A DNA stretch of 7,212 bases. It comes from DATDWC01 sp035289805 (GTDB lineage Bacteria > Patescibacteriota > Gracilibacteria > Peribacterales > Peribacteraceae). The translations under genes were made by a program, and so were the position numbers. The notes below the pieces were generated by a model. It saw only the letters and a list, made by a program, of their open reading frames with translations, had not been told where the DNA came from and did no database searches. Within the stretch, counting starts at the first letter, position 1. The number at the start of each line of letters is the position of its first letter. The stretch covers positions 1-7,212 of the forward strand of contig DATDWC010000066.1 in NCBI GenBank assembly GCA_035289805.1, read 5' to 3'. Shown here in pieces: positions 1 to 5,765 of this stretch.

Positions 1-558
1 ACCCGGGATCTGGCGTGCAACAGCATCCACGAGCACCATCGCGGGGAGCTCACCCCCAGTGAGCACGTAATCCCCGATCGAAATCTCCTCATCGATGTGC
101 TCTCCATCCATGATGCGCTGATCGATGCCTTCGTACCGACCGCAGAGGAGGAGGATCCAAGGAAGTTGTGCGAGCTCCTCTACCTTTTCCTGGGTCAGAC
201 GCTTACCGCGGGGAGAGAGATAAATGCGATGGGGCTTATGAGGGAGGTTGGGTGTATTTGGTTTGTGAGGTTTAAGACCTAACCTCCTTAACTTCCCTAA
301 CCAACCTAACCTACTCACCCCTTCAGCATCCTGTATGACCGTTTCGATTGCTGGCACCACCACATCCGCCCTCATCACCATTCCCGCTCCACCACCGTAC
401 GGCGCATCATCCACCTGCCGATACCGCCCGAGTCCATAATGCCGAAGATCATGGAACCGCAAATCCAGGAGCCCCTGCATCCGCGCACGCTTCAGGATGC
501 TCTCCGTGAGAGGGCCATGGAACATATCGGGGAAGAGAGTGAGGATATCGATGCGCAT
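1..558 (-). CDS. trmD: tRNA (guanine-N1-)-methyltransferase TrmD, N-terminal part (runs off the left edge)
   Basis: TrmD methylates N1 of G37 next to the tRNA anticodon with SAM, preventing +1 frameshifting. The frame reads from ATG at 558 down to base 1 (186 codons) with no stop. Visible family motifs are MRIDILTLFPDMF at the N-terminus, DDAPYGGGAGMVM (50-62), IYLSPRGKRLTQ (112-123), LLCGRYEGID (137-146) and IGDYVLTGGELPAMVLVDAV (161-180), the knotted SAM-binding core. The catalytic Asp region and C-terminal domain lie outside the window. Up to about residue 80 the spacing matches E. coli TrmD as I remember it. About 27 extra residues (roughly 81-108, rich in Gly, Leu, Lys, Pro and His) then precede IYLSP; they are encoded by a palindromic repeat. 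All motifs are intact, so I read it as functional rather than a pseudogene. An AGGAG two bases before the ATG and a TAGCAT hexamer support the start. The family call is near certain. Confidence 0.97.
   Translation of the reverse strand, partial: MRIDILTLFPDMFHGPLTESILKRARMQGLLDLRFHDLRHYGLGRYRQVDDAPYGGGAGMVMRADVVVPAIETVIQDAEGVSRLGWLGKLRRLGLKPHKPNTPNLPHKPHRIYLSPRGKRLTQEKVEELAQLPWILLLCGRYEGIDQRIMDGEHIDEEISIGDYVLTGGELPAMVLVDAVARQIPG
231..321. repeat. Palindromic repeat copy 1, inserted in frame inside trmD
   Basis: This low-complexity stretch of about 90 bases is built from GGTTAGG/AAGTTAAGG-like units on the minus strand and folds back on itself imperfectly. The innermost stem is GAGGTT (267-272) with AACCTC (281-286). 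It resembles the repeat at 1709-1796: CTAACCTCCTTAACTT (279-294) against CTACCTCCTTACTT (1760-1773); a minus-strand CCAAATAC against CCAAATTAC; and a GGGG..TGAG end in both. It coincides with the residues that TrmD has in excess of its family and keeps the frame open. That it is a mobile or dispersed element is inference from two copies. Confidence 0.7.
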
Positions 559-565
559 TACTCCT

Positions 566-571
566 ATGCTA
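566..571 (-). promoter_or_regulatory. Candidate -10 element for trmD, 7 bases before the ATG
   Basis: On the minus strand TAGCAT is followed by AGGAGTA and the trmD ATG. Initiation at normal distance from this -10 would give an mRNA starting at or within a few bases of the start codon. A TTGATG at 587-592 (minus) could be the -35, with a short 15-base spacer. AGGAG may instead act as a close Shine-Dalgarno if transcription starts further upstream. Confidence 0.4.
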
Positions 572-583
572 CGGCAAAATTTC

Positions 584-720
584 AAGCATCAAATCTCAAA
601 TTCCAAAAAAAATCCAAATTCCAAGAATCAAACGATTGATTTTGAAGTTTTGAACTTGGAATTTCTTTGGTGCGCCTGTCCTGAGCGATGTCGAAGGATG
701 GTGCTTGGGATTTGGTGCTT
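584..720. repeat. Nested A/T-rich palindromic repeat between trmD and the Nif3 gene
   Basis: This is a long imperfect palindrome. Outer arms are 584-599 and 705-720 (AAGCATCAAATCTCAA against the complement of TTGGGATTTGGTGCTT, two mismatches). A middle perfect 10-bp stem is AAATTCCAAG (616-625) with CTTGGAATTT (655-664). An inner 6-bp stem is AATCAA (626-631) with TTGATT (636-641). The right half also holds CCTGAGCGATGTCGAAGG (680-697), similar to a CCTGAGC...TCGAAGG motif I associate with dispersed repeats of environmental bacteria. The element occupies nearly all of the divergent intergenic region and sits directly between the two candidate -10 boxes. No protein is credible here. Confidence 0.7.
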
Positions 721-733
721 TCCTTGGTAGGAT
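705..733 (+). promoter_or_regulatory. Candidate promoter of the Nif3 gene
   Basis: TTGGGA (705-710) is followed, after 17 bases, by TAGGAT (728-733) preceded by TGG, an extended -10 arrangement. The ATG is 8 bases after the -10, so the transcript would be leaderless or nearly so. The putative -35 lies inside the right arm of the palindromic repeat, so the repeat may supply part of this promoter. This is inferred from sequence only. Confidence 0.4.
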
Positions 734-741
734 TTTCATCA

Positions 742-1728
742 ATGAAGCTCAAAAAACTCTTCGATCTTGCAGTGGAAGCTGGGATTGCCGCAGATCCTCG
801 ATCAGAGGCCGTCATCCGCAAATCCCTGAAGCGCGTGGAGGAGCGCCACAAGCGCCTGGAAGGCAAGGAGCGAGAACATATCGATGCCGAACGTACCTGG
901 AATCCCTACCTCGATTCGCGGATCCTGAATGGAACAGGGAACGAGGAGATACAGAACCTGATGATTGGAATCGATATCGAAACCCCGGAAATCCTCCTTG
1001 CAAATGAACTCCGGAAAGGCGGGGAAAAGATTGATGCCATTATGTTCCACCATCCGGAAGGTCGGGCACTCGCTGATCTGGAGAAAGTGATGCACGTCCA
1101 GATCGATATCCTGGCACGCTGCGGCATACCAGAGAACCGTGCAGAGGGGCTTCTTCGGCCCCGCATGGATAAGATCTGGCGGAGTATTCATTCGGATAAC
1201 CTCTTCCGCGTGGAGCGGGCAGCGGAACTCCTCAAGATTCCCCTCTTTGGTTGCCACACGATTACGGATAACTTGGCGTGGAGGTACATGGAAGAGGAAA
1301 TCTGCAAGAAGAAATTCGATTCCTTGGGCGAAATCATGGATGCCCTCTTGGAGATCCCGGAGTACGCGCTCTACGCCAAAAAAGGGAATCCTCCTATTCT
1401 GGTGAATGGGAATAAGGAAGGCCGACCGGGGAAGATCTTCGCAAATGAGTTCACAGGTGGGACGAATGGCCCCGAGGAACTGATGAAGCTGCAGGCAGAT
1501 GCGGGAGTCGGCACCATTCTCTCCATGCACGTGACGGAGAAGACATTGGATGCGGCCAAAGAGCACCACGTGAACATCATTCAGTGCTCCCACATGGCAA
1601 GCGACGCGCTCGGGATCAATCTCCTTGTGGACGAGTGGCAGAGAATGGGGGCGAAACTGGAGATACTGCCAGTATCGGGGTTTGTGAGGGTAGAGAGACG
1701 ACTGAAAAGTAAGGGGGTAAGGAAGTAA
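742..1728 (+). CDS. Nif3/DUF34-family dinuclear metal protein
   Basis: This 328-residue protein belongs to the Nif3 (NIF3-like, YbgI, GTP cyclohydrolase I type 2-like) family, cytosolic proteins that bind two metal ions and whose physiological role is still debated. Metal-ligand motifs occur in order: HHP (His103, His104), HTITD (His172, Asp176) and SHMASD (His284, Asp288). The four-residue spacings match the HxxxD and HxxxE pairs of E. coli YbgI, with Asp in place of the final Glu. IDIETPEILLANEL (78-91) and FTGGTNG (237-243) also fit. The roughly 60-residue N-terminal region before the core marks a longer subfamily. I chose ATG 742 over ATG 688 because the extra 18 codons lie in the palindromic repeat and the 742 start has its own promoter-like sequence. 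The last codons (KGVRK) and the stop fall in another repeat. Family assignment is good; the substrate is unknown. Confidence 0.85.
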   Translation: MKLKKLFDLAVEAGIAADPRSEAVIRKSLKRVEERHKRLEGKEREHIDAERTWNPYLDSRILNGTGNEEIQNLMIGIDIETPEILLANELRKGGEKIDAIMFHHPEGRALADLEKVMHVQIDILARCGIPENRAEGLLRPRMDKIWRSIHSDNLFRVERAAELLKIPLFGCHTITDNLAWRYMEEEICKKKFDSLGEIMDALLEIPEYALYAKKGNPPILVNGNKEGRPGKIFANEFTGGTNGPEELMKLQADAGVGTILSMHVTEKTLDAAKEHHVNIIQCSHMASDALGINLLVDEWQRMGAKLEILPVSGFVRVERRLKSKGVRK

Positions 1729-1796
1729 GGAAGCATCGGTAATTTGGCCCCTTAATTCTCTACCTCCTTACTTCAATACTTCCTTACCTCATCCCC
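1709..1796. repeat. Palindromic repeat copy 2, overlapping the 3' end of the Nif3 gene
   Basis: The left arm (1709-1733) is made of GTAAGG/GAAGTAAGG units and the right arm (1760-1790) of their complement (CTACCTCCTTACTT...ACTTCCTTACCTC), around an AATT...AATT loop (1741-1757). The left arm contains the last Nif3 codons and the TAA at 1726-1728. Read on the minus strand it aligns along its length with the repeat inside trmD, with TTA steps there replaced by TA here. As RNA it would form a long hairpin directly after the stop and could act as a transcript end or stabiliser, though no T-run follows. The right border abuts the next promoter. Confidence 0.7.
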
Positions 1797-1825
1797 TTCA
1801 ACTTTTCTCCCTCCTCTGCTATACT
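1797..1825 (+). promoter_or_regulatory. Extended -10 promoter for the zinc-ribbon gene
   Basis: TGCTATACT (1817-1825) is a near-consensus extended -10. A weak TTCAAC (1797-1802) lies 17 bases upstream in the -35 position. Only AGGAGGAG separates the -10 from the ATG at 1834. Initiation about seven bases after the -10 would put the 5' end at or just before the start codon, so this Shine-Dalgarno-like tract is either barely transcribed or used in a very short leader. Confidence 0.6.
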
Positions 1826-1833
1826 AGGAGGAG

Positions 1834-2166
1834 ATGAATATTGATCCTCACACCGTCCAGCAGATCATCACCCGCATCCGTGAGCAGCTCCGGTGTCCTC
1901 AGTGCCGCAAGCGCATGGAGGTGAATTTGGAATCACTCAAAGTTCTCGGTGAGGATTTTGTGGTGATGCAGATGCAGTGCCTCACCTGTGATGCTCACAT
2001 CATGCTGCATGCGTCTCTTTCCACTGTGCCACAGCCAAGTGCGGAGAGTGGAACTGGGAAGAACGTCTCCACGAAACTGATGGTGGATATCGATGAAATC
2101 ACAGAAATGAAAAAAAGTCTGCAGAAGAGCAATGGCTCATTCACCAAGCTCTTTGGTTCTCCGTAA
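1834..2166 (+). CDS. Small zinc-ribbon protein of unknown function
   Basis: This 110-residue soluble protein has no signal peptide or membrane segment. Two cysteine knuckles, CPQC (21-24) and CLTC (49-52), separated by 24 residues, form a likely four-cysteine zinc ribbon. A polar, Ser/Pro-rich linker follows (about 61-80). The tail carries an acidic-to-basic helix (about 84-98) ending in GSFTKLFG. Such ribbons often contact nucleic acid or protein partners, but nothing here fixes a role and I do not recognise a named family. It has its own strong -10, 30 bases after a palindromic repeat, and is followed 51 bases later by the lipoprotein gene, for which I see no close promoter, so the two may share a transcript. 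The AGGAGGAG tract touches the ATG, which is unusually close for a ribosome site. The gene is very likely real. Confidence 0.8.
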   Translation: MNIDPHTVQQIITRIREQLRCPQCRKRMEVNLESLKVLGEDFVVMQMQCLTCDAHIMLHASLSTVPQPSAESGTGKNVSTKLMVDIDEITEMKKSLQKSNGSFTKLFGSP

Positions 2167-2217
2167 GGAACCGCGATCTCTCGGGATTCTTTCCATACAC
2201 ACTCCATTCACCGATCC

Positions 2218-2496
2218 ATGCCGTACTTCATTCTTGCAATTGCATTGGCATCCATTCTCCTCATCGGATGTGAACCTTTGAGCGGCACTTTTGAGCAGCG
2301 TCAGAAGCGAGCGGAGAATGCGCTCAGCACCGCAACGGAGGCAGTGAAGGACACCGCCACAAAGATAGGAAAGCACGCGGAAGAGTTTGGGGAAGGAGTA
2401 GAAGATATCAATGGAAGGGTAAAAAAGGGACGTCGCGTGATCAATAGCATCGAAGATGTCATCAATGATGAAGCAAGTAGTGCGGCAGAAAATTGA
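2218..2496 (+). CDS. Small predicted lipoprotein
   Basis: This 92-residue protein opens with a hydrophobic stretch (3-16) ending in the lipobox LIGC. Cys18 would become the lipidated N-terminus after signal peptidase II cleavage, giving a mature peptide of about 75 residues anchored on the outer face of the cytoplasmic membrane. The mature part is highly charged and probably helical (QRQKRAENAL, then alternating Ala, Glu and Lys), with no further cysteine. It resembles entericidin-like or small stress lipoproteins in size only; I do not claim homology. There is no convincing Shine-Dalgarno or -10 within 20 bases of the ATG, so it is probably read from the upstream zinc-ribbon transcript. Its TGA stop (2494-2496) lies just before the -10 of the pilin gene. 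Confidence is good for a lipoprotein, none for its task. Confidence 0.75.
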   Translation: MPYFILAIALASILLIGCEPLSGTFEQRQKRAENALSTATEAVKDTATKIGKHAEEFGEGVEDINGRVKKGRRVINSIEDVINDEASSAAEN

Positions 2497-2501
2497 TAGG
2501 G

Positions 2502-2507
2502 TATAGT
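2502..2507 (+). promoter_or_regulatory. Candidate -10 element for the pilin gene
   Basis: TATAGT sits 9 bases before the ATG at 2517, with GGAGGGG (2508-2514) between them. No good -35 is visible. If used, it would give a leader of only a few bases. The GGAGG core, 4 bases from the ATG, is alternatively a workable Shine-Dalgarno for read-through from the lipoprotein gene. Confidence 0.45.
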
Positions 2508-2516
2508 GGAGGGGAT

Positions 2517-3035
2517 ATGTTTCCCCGGGCTCAAGAGGGAGGAAGCTCCACAGGCTTCACATTGATGGAGCTCCTGATGGTTGTTGCGGTCATCGCTATC
2601 CTCGCTGCAATCGTGATTGTCGCCATCAATCCCACCCGACAACTCGGCGGAGCACGTGATACCAAGCGTCGCGCAGAAGTGAATGCAATCCTCAATGCTG
2701 TTTCGCAGTATGCGATCGATCACGATGGTCTCTTTCCATGCGCTCCTGCGGGCTCTCCGTGTGTCGATAATACATGGCGCATGCTTGGAGCACAGAGCTC
2801 TGGCTGTAACGAAGATACGCTCTGCGGTGTGACTGGCATTGCCTCTTCCTGCCTCCTCCTCCGATCACTCTCCGGAACTTACCTCACCACGGTACCCGCG
2901 GATCCACGCTACGGCAGTGGAGATGCTCTTGGCCCAAACACAAAATCCCTCTACATCGTCCGCACAGAGAACGACCGCTTAACAGTAAAGGCATGCCGGT
3001 CCGAAGTGAGCGAGATCAGCACGGTGAGCCGCTAA
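2517..3035 (+). CDS. Type IV pilin-like protein (prepilin with class III signal)
   Basis: This 172-residue prepilin has a 13-residue leader ending in Gly13, then the prepilin peptidase site G/FTLMELL with the conserved Glu at mature position 5. A roughly 20-residue hydrophobic helix (to about residue 37) anchors the subunit in the membrane and packs the pilus core. NPTRQLGGARDTKRRAEVN and a YAIDHDGLFP segment follow, the usual transition to the C-terminal globular part in small bacterial pilins and pseudopilins. The globular part has six cysteines (75, 82, 97, 103, 112, 160), an even number that suggests disulfides outside the cell. The in-frame TTG at 2493 overlaps the preceding stop and only lengthens the leader; ATG 2517, after GGAGGGG, is better. 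No pilus ATPase, peptidase or platform gene is in the window, so it is an orphan locus or a minor pilin or pseudopilin. Confidence 0.88.
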   Translation: MFPRAQEGGSSTGFTLMELLMVVAVIAILAAIVIVAINPTRQLGGARDTKRRAEVNAILNAVSQYAIDHDGLFPCAPAGSPCVDNTWRMLGAQSSGCNEDTLCGVTGIASSCLLLRSLSGTYLTTVPADPRYGSGDALGPNTKSLYIVRTENDRLTVKACRSEVSEISTVSR

Positions 3036-3042
3036 AGTCCAC

Positions 3043-3048
3043 TATACT
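3043..3048 (+). promoter_or_regulatory. -10 element placing the transcript start at the glycosyltransferase ATG
   Basis: TATACT is followed by just six bases (GCTTCC) and then the ATG at 3055. With normal -10 to +1 spacing the first transcribed base is the A of the start codon. No Shine-Dalgarno lies between the pilin stop (3033-3035) and the ATG, so leaderless translation is the simplest reading. A -35 is not evident. Confidence 0.55.
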
Positions 3049-3054
3049 GCTTCC

Positions 3055-3843
3055 ATGGAGCGGATTCCTATTCTTCACATACCGATCGATATCCTCTCCT
3101 CGGAGGGAGTTCTCCGCAGGTGTACGGAGCTCTGCCGAATGGCAGGGCAGTTCCACATGATGACACCAAATCCAGAGATGCTTGTAGAAGCTTCAAAAAA
3201 TGCAGAATTCAAAAAAGTGCTCCAGAATTCCTCATTGAATATACCGGATGGAGTGGGTTTGGTATGGGCGCTGAGAAGAGTGGCTCGACGTGGAGCGAGG
3301 AGCAGCACGTCACAGAGCGACGTGCCACAGCGCATCACTGGCACCGACACCCTCCTTTCGCTCCTCTCGCTTCAGGCACGTCTCTGCCCCCCGGAACGCG
3401 TCTTCCTCCTTGGGAGCGCACCGGGGATTGCGGAACGTGCCGCAGAAGAATTGAAGAGAAGGAATCCTGCTATCAAAGAAATTGGCACCTGGAGCGGCTC
3501 ACCAAAAGAAGATGATAAAGAGGACATCCTGCGACGCATCAATGCATTCTCCCCTACTCTCCTCTTCGTCGCATTCGGCGCACCCGCGCAGGATCTCTGG
3601 ATTGCACGCAATTTGGCGAAGATGCCATCGGTGAAGATTGCAATGGGAGTTGGCGGTGCACTCGATTTTATCGCAGGGAAAAGGAAGAGAGCACCCGTGT
3701 GGATGCAGAGAGCAGGAATTGAGTGGCTATGGCGGTTGATCCTGGAGCCACGGCGCATCGGGAGAATCTGGAATGCTGTGGTGGTATTTCCGTGGCTCTT
3801 CCTCATGTCATCCCGAGGAGCAGATCAAGTCTCCTCGGGATGA
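3055..3843 (+). CDS. WecG/TagA/CpsF-family glycosyltransferase (GT26)
   Basis: This 262-residue enzyme belongs to the family that moves an N-acetyl-aminosugar (ManNAc or ManNAcA in known members) from a UDP donor to a lipid-linked sugar at the inner face of the membrane, an early step in surface glycan or wall polymer synthesis. Motifs in order are MTPNPEML (36-43; Thr37 and Asn39 at known active-site positions), IPDGVGLVWA (63-72; Asp65 is the proposed catalytic base in TagA), RITGTD (93-98), VFLLGSAPG (116-124), FVAFGAPAQDLWI (171-183), MGVGGALDFIAGKRKRAPVWMQ (197-218) and GIEWLWRLILEPRR (221-234). The C-terminal part holds the membrane-association appendage. Two oddities: residues about 76-92 form an Arg/Ser-rich expansion before RITGTD, encoded by a small repeat cluster, and residues 251-262 are encoded by a perfect hairpin. 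No other glycan gene is adjacent, so the donor and acceptor are unknown. Confidence 0.93.
   Translation: MERIPILHIPIDILSSEGVLRRCTELCRMAGQFHMMTPNPEMLVEASKNAEFKKVLQNSSLNIPDGVGLVWALRRVARRGARSSTSQSDVPQRITGTDTLLSLLSLQARLCPPERVFLLGSAPGIAERAAEELKRRNPAIKEIGTWSGSPKEDDKEDILRRINAFSPTLLFVAFGAPAQDLWIARNLAKMPSVKIAMGVGGALDFIAGKRKRAPVWMQRAGIEWLWRLILEPRRIGRIWNAVVVFPWLFLMSSRGADQVSSG
3287..3324. repeat. Short GACGTG/CACGTC repeat cluster inside the glycosyltransferase gene
   Basis: GACGTG (3287-3292), its complement CACGTC (3306-3311) and GACGTG again (3319-3324) alternate within 38 bases, so either outer copy can pair with the middle one; GCACGTC/GACGTGC makes a 7-bp stem. The stretch encodes the Arg/Ser-rich segment lengthening the loop between the PDG and RITGTD motifs. 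It may be a decayed in-frame palindrome insertion, but is too short to be sure. Confidence 0.45.
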
Positions 3844-3845
3844 CA
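3806..3845. terminator. Perfect 15-bp hairpin at the convergent gene junction, likely bidirectional terminator
   Basis: TGTCATCCCGAGGAG (3806-3820) and its exact complement (3831-3845) flank a 10-base loop. It encodes the last twelve glycosyltransferase residues, with the TGA at 3841-3843 inside the right arm. On the other strand it begins 11 bases after the RNase Y stop at 3857, so it could end or protect both messages. There is no T-run on either strand, so it is not a canonical intrinsic terminator. The GTCATCCCGAGGAG arm resembles dispersed repeats in other environmental bacteria as I recall them, so it may be a repeat taken into use. Confidence 0.7.
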
Positions 3846-3856
3846 TCCAAAATCCA

Positions 3857-5410
3857 TTACTGCGCCGTCTCTATCACCCTCCTTTCCCGGATCACATTCA
3901 CTTTGATGATTCCAGGATACGTGAGCTCTTTTTCGATCTTCTGCGCAATATCTTTGGCGAGTGTGCGCTGTGCAAGATCATCGATTTCATCTGCATTCAC
4001 AAACACACGCACCTCGCGACCGGCGCTGATCGCGTAGGCTTTCTGCACCCCGGTGAATGAACGTGCTACATCTTCGAGTTCTTTCAGGCGTTGCACGTAG
4101 GCCTCCATAGATTCGCGGCGCGCACCGGGACGGGAACCACTGATCGCATCTGCAGCTGCGACGACAAATGCCTCCGCAGTTTCCATCGGGATATCCTCAT
4201 GGTGAGCCGCAACACAGTGAATAACTTCCGGACGTACCTTGTAGCGCCTACAAATCTCTACGCCAATTTCAACGTGCGTTCCCTTCACCTCGTGATCCAG
4301 AGCTTTGCCGATGTCGTGGAGCAGGCATCCCTCGAGCACAATGGATACATCCGCACCGATTTCCTCTGCAAGCATACGACCAAGGTTTGCCATTTCGACG
4401 CTGTGCTTCAATACATTCTGCCCATAGCTCGTGCGGAACCGAAGTCGCCCGATGATCTTGATGAGCTCAGGGTGGTAACCCGTAATCCCAAGTTCCTCAC
4501 AGGCGCGCTCCCCGAACTGCACCATCATCTTCCCAACTTCCTTCTTCTGCTTTTCCACCTCCTCCTCGATTCGCGCAGGCTGAATGCGTCCATCCTGGAC
4601 GAGTTTTTCCATCGCGCGCTTTGCGACGTAACGCCGCACAAGATCGTACCCCGTAATCACAATGGCATCAGGCGTATCATCGATGATCACATCCACACCC
4701 GTTGCGCGCTCGAACGCCGTGATGTTGCGGCCTTCCTTTCCGATGATGCGACCTTTCATATCATCACTGGGGAGTTGCACTACGGTTGCCGTAGATTCGG
4801 AAGTCACTTCCGAGGCGTAGCGCTGCATAGCCTGCGACATAAGCTCGCGGGCGCGCTCCTCTGCTGTGCGTTCTGCCTCCTGCTTCAGTAAATCGACCTG
4901 CGATGCAAAGTGTCCGCTGAACTCACGCTCGATTTTCCCCATCAGCTCTTTTTTGGCATCCTCCTGCGAAAGTCGTGCGACCTGCTCGAGCGCTTGGCGA
5001 TGTGTTTCTGCGGCATTACTGAGTTCTCTTCGGAGCTCATCCACACTCTCGTTCTTCTTCTGGAGCAAAGCGCGCTCCTCCTTTATTTCCCGTTCGTTCT
5101 TTGCAAGATCCTTTTCCCACTGCTCCAACTTGGCTGATTCCTTCTCGATGGAGCTCTTCTCTTCGCGTGCTGCAAGCTTTGCTTCGGAAATAATTTCCTG
5201 TGCTTTTGCACGGGCTTCCGCCTCGGCGGTTTTCAGCTCTCCTTTTGCAGTAGCAACTTTTGTCTGAAAAGATTGAAGCTCATGCTCCTGTACTGTAATT
5301 TTTTCCTGGAGCTTCTGACTGATTTGCTCACCGCTCCCTCGGGAGCGCGCAAAGAAGAATCCAACTCCCGAACCGAGGAGAAGGGCAATTATTCCAATGA
5401 TGTATTCCAT
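3857..5410 (-). CDS. rny: Ribonuclease Y
   Basis: RNase Y is a membrane-anchored endoribonuclease that starts bulk mRNA decay and matures some transcripts. The 517 residues match the usual length of about 520. Order: N-terminal membrane segment (3-20), long charged coiled coil (about 28-200), KH domain (about 207-262) with the RNA-binding loop IIGKEGRN (222-229), and HD domain with His336, the HDIGK motif (His365, Asp366) and the ADAISGSRPGARRES signature (420-434, with the metal-ligand Asp421). The C-terminal YPGIIKVNVIRERR ending is typical. All motifs are intact. Start ATG 5410 places the membrane helix right at the N-terminus, as in the family. Neither a Shine-Dalgarno nor a close -10 is evident upstream. 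The gene stands alone, converging on the glycosyltransferase gene. Confidence 0.98.
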   Translation of the reverse strand: MEYIIGIIALLLGSGVGFFFARSRGSGEQISQKLQEKITVQEHELQSFQTKVATAKGELKTAEAEARAKAQEIISEAKLAAREEKSSIEKESAKLEQWEKDLAKNEREIKEERALLQKKNESVDELRRELSNAAETHRQALEQVARLSQEDAKKELMGKIEREFSGHFASQVDLLKQEAERTAEERARELMSQAMQRYASEVTSESTATVVQLPSDDMKGRIIGKEGRNITAFERATGVDVIIDDTPDAIVITGYDLVRRYVAKRAMEKLVQDGRIQPARIEEEVEKQKKEVGKMMVQFGERACEELGITGYHPELIKIIGRLRFRTSYGQNVLKHSVEMANLGRMLAEEIGADVSIVLEGCLLHDIGKALDHEVKGTHVEIGVEICRRYKVRPEVIHCVAAHHEDIPMETAEAFVVAAADAISGSRPGARRESMEAYVQRLKELEDVARSFTGVQKAYAISAGREVRVFVNADEIDDLAQRTLAKDIAQKIEKELTYPGIIKVNVIRERRVIETAQ

Positions 5411-5436
5411 AATGCATAGGGGTCAGGGATAGAGAA

Positions 5437-5452
5437 TCAGTCACTTGGGAGG
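5437..5452. repeat. Short GC-rich hairpin upstream of rny
   Basis: GGGAGG and CCTCCC flank a 4-base loop, a perfect 6-bp stem ending 27 bases upstream of the RNase Y start. It could fold in an rny 5' leader if transcription starts further upstream, but no role can be shown. Confidence 0.35.
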
Positions 5453-5750
5453 AATCCCTCCCTGACGTATCGCCGATTGTGTCCACTCTCGAAGAGAAAC
5501 GCTGAGGAAGAAAATAGAGGAAGTGCTAAGCGTTGGTAAATGGAGGTTTGAAAGGCGTAGAGAAGTGACTGAGATAGGCGCAGTATACATACGACCATAG
5601 GAATTGGCGATGGCAAGTATGTGGCTTCTGGATGCGAATGAAGAAAAATATGCCGAGAATAGCTCTCAGGGAAGCCATAAATTATGGTTGCGAATTGCAA
5701 TAAATATTTCTTAATTATATTACAGAGGTGAGAGAGGAGAGTGCTCAGAG

Positions 5751-5765
5751 CATTTGATTCAAATG
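5751..5765. promoter_or_regulatory. Operator-like palindrome overlapping the lamin-tail gene -35
   Basis: CATTTGA and TCAAATG are exact reverse complements separated by one base. The palindrome overlaps TTGATT (5754-5759), the -35 candidate for the gene at 5794, a placement typical of a repressor site. No regulator gene is in the window, so the protein is unknown. Confidence 0.4.

Noticed and set aside
1..558. trmD as a pseudogene because of the repeat insertion
   Set aside because: The frame stays open through the insert and all conserved motifs on both sides are intact.
688..741. Upstream ATG extending the Nif3 protein by 18 residues
   Set aside because: The extension lies in the palindromic repeat and before the likely -10; its residues look unrelated to the family N-terminus.
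802..1593. 263-codon minus-strand frame opposite the Nif3 gene
   Set aside because: It is a shadow of a gene with clear metal-binding motifs. The translation shows no family features, and long antisense frames are expected with this codon bias.
2493..2516. TTG start extending the prepilin by 8 residues
   Set aside because: It overlaps the lipoprotein stop and the TATAGT box. The ATG at 2517 has GGAGGGG before it and already gives a full leader.
4091..4891. 266-codon plus-strand frame opposite RNase Y
   Set aside because: It is a shadow of the unmistakable RNase Y frame, with a His/Arg/Leu-rich composition and no motif.
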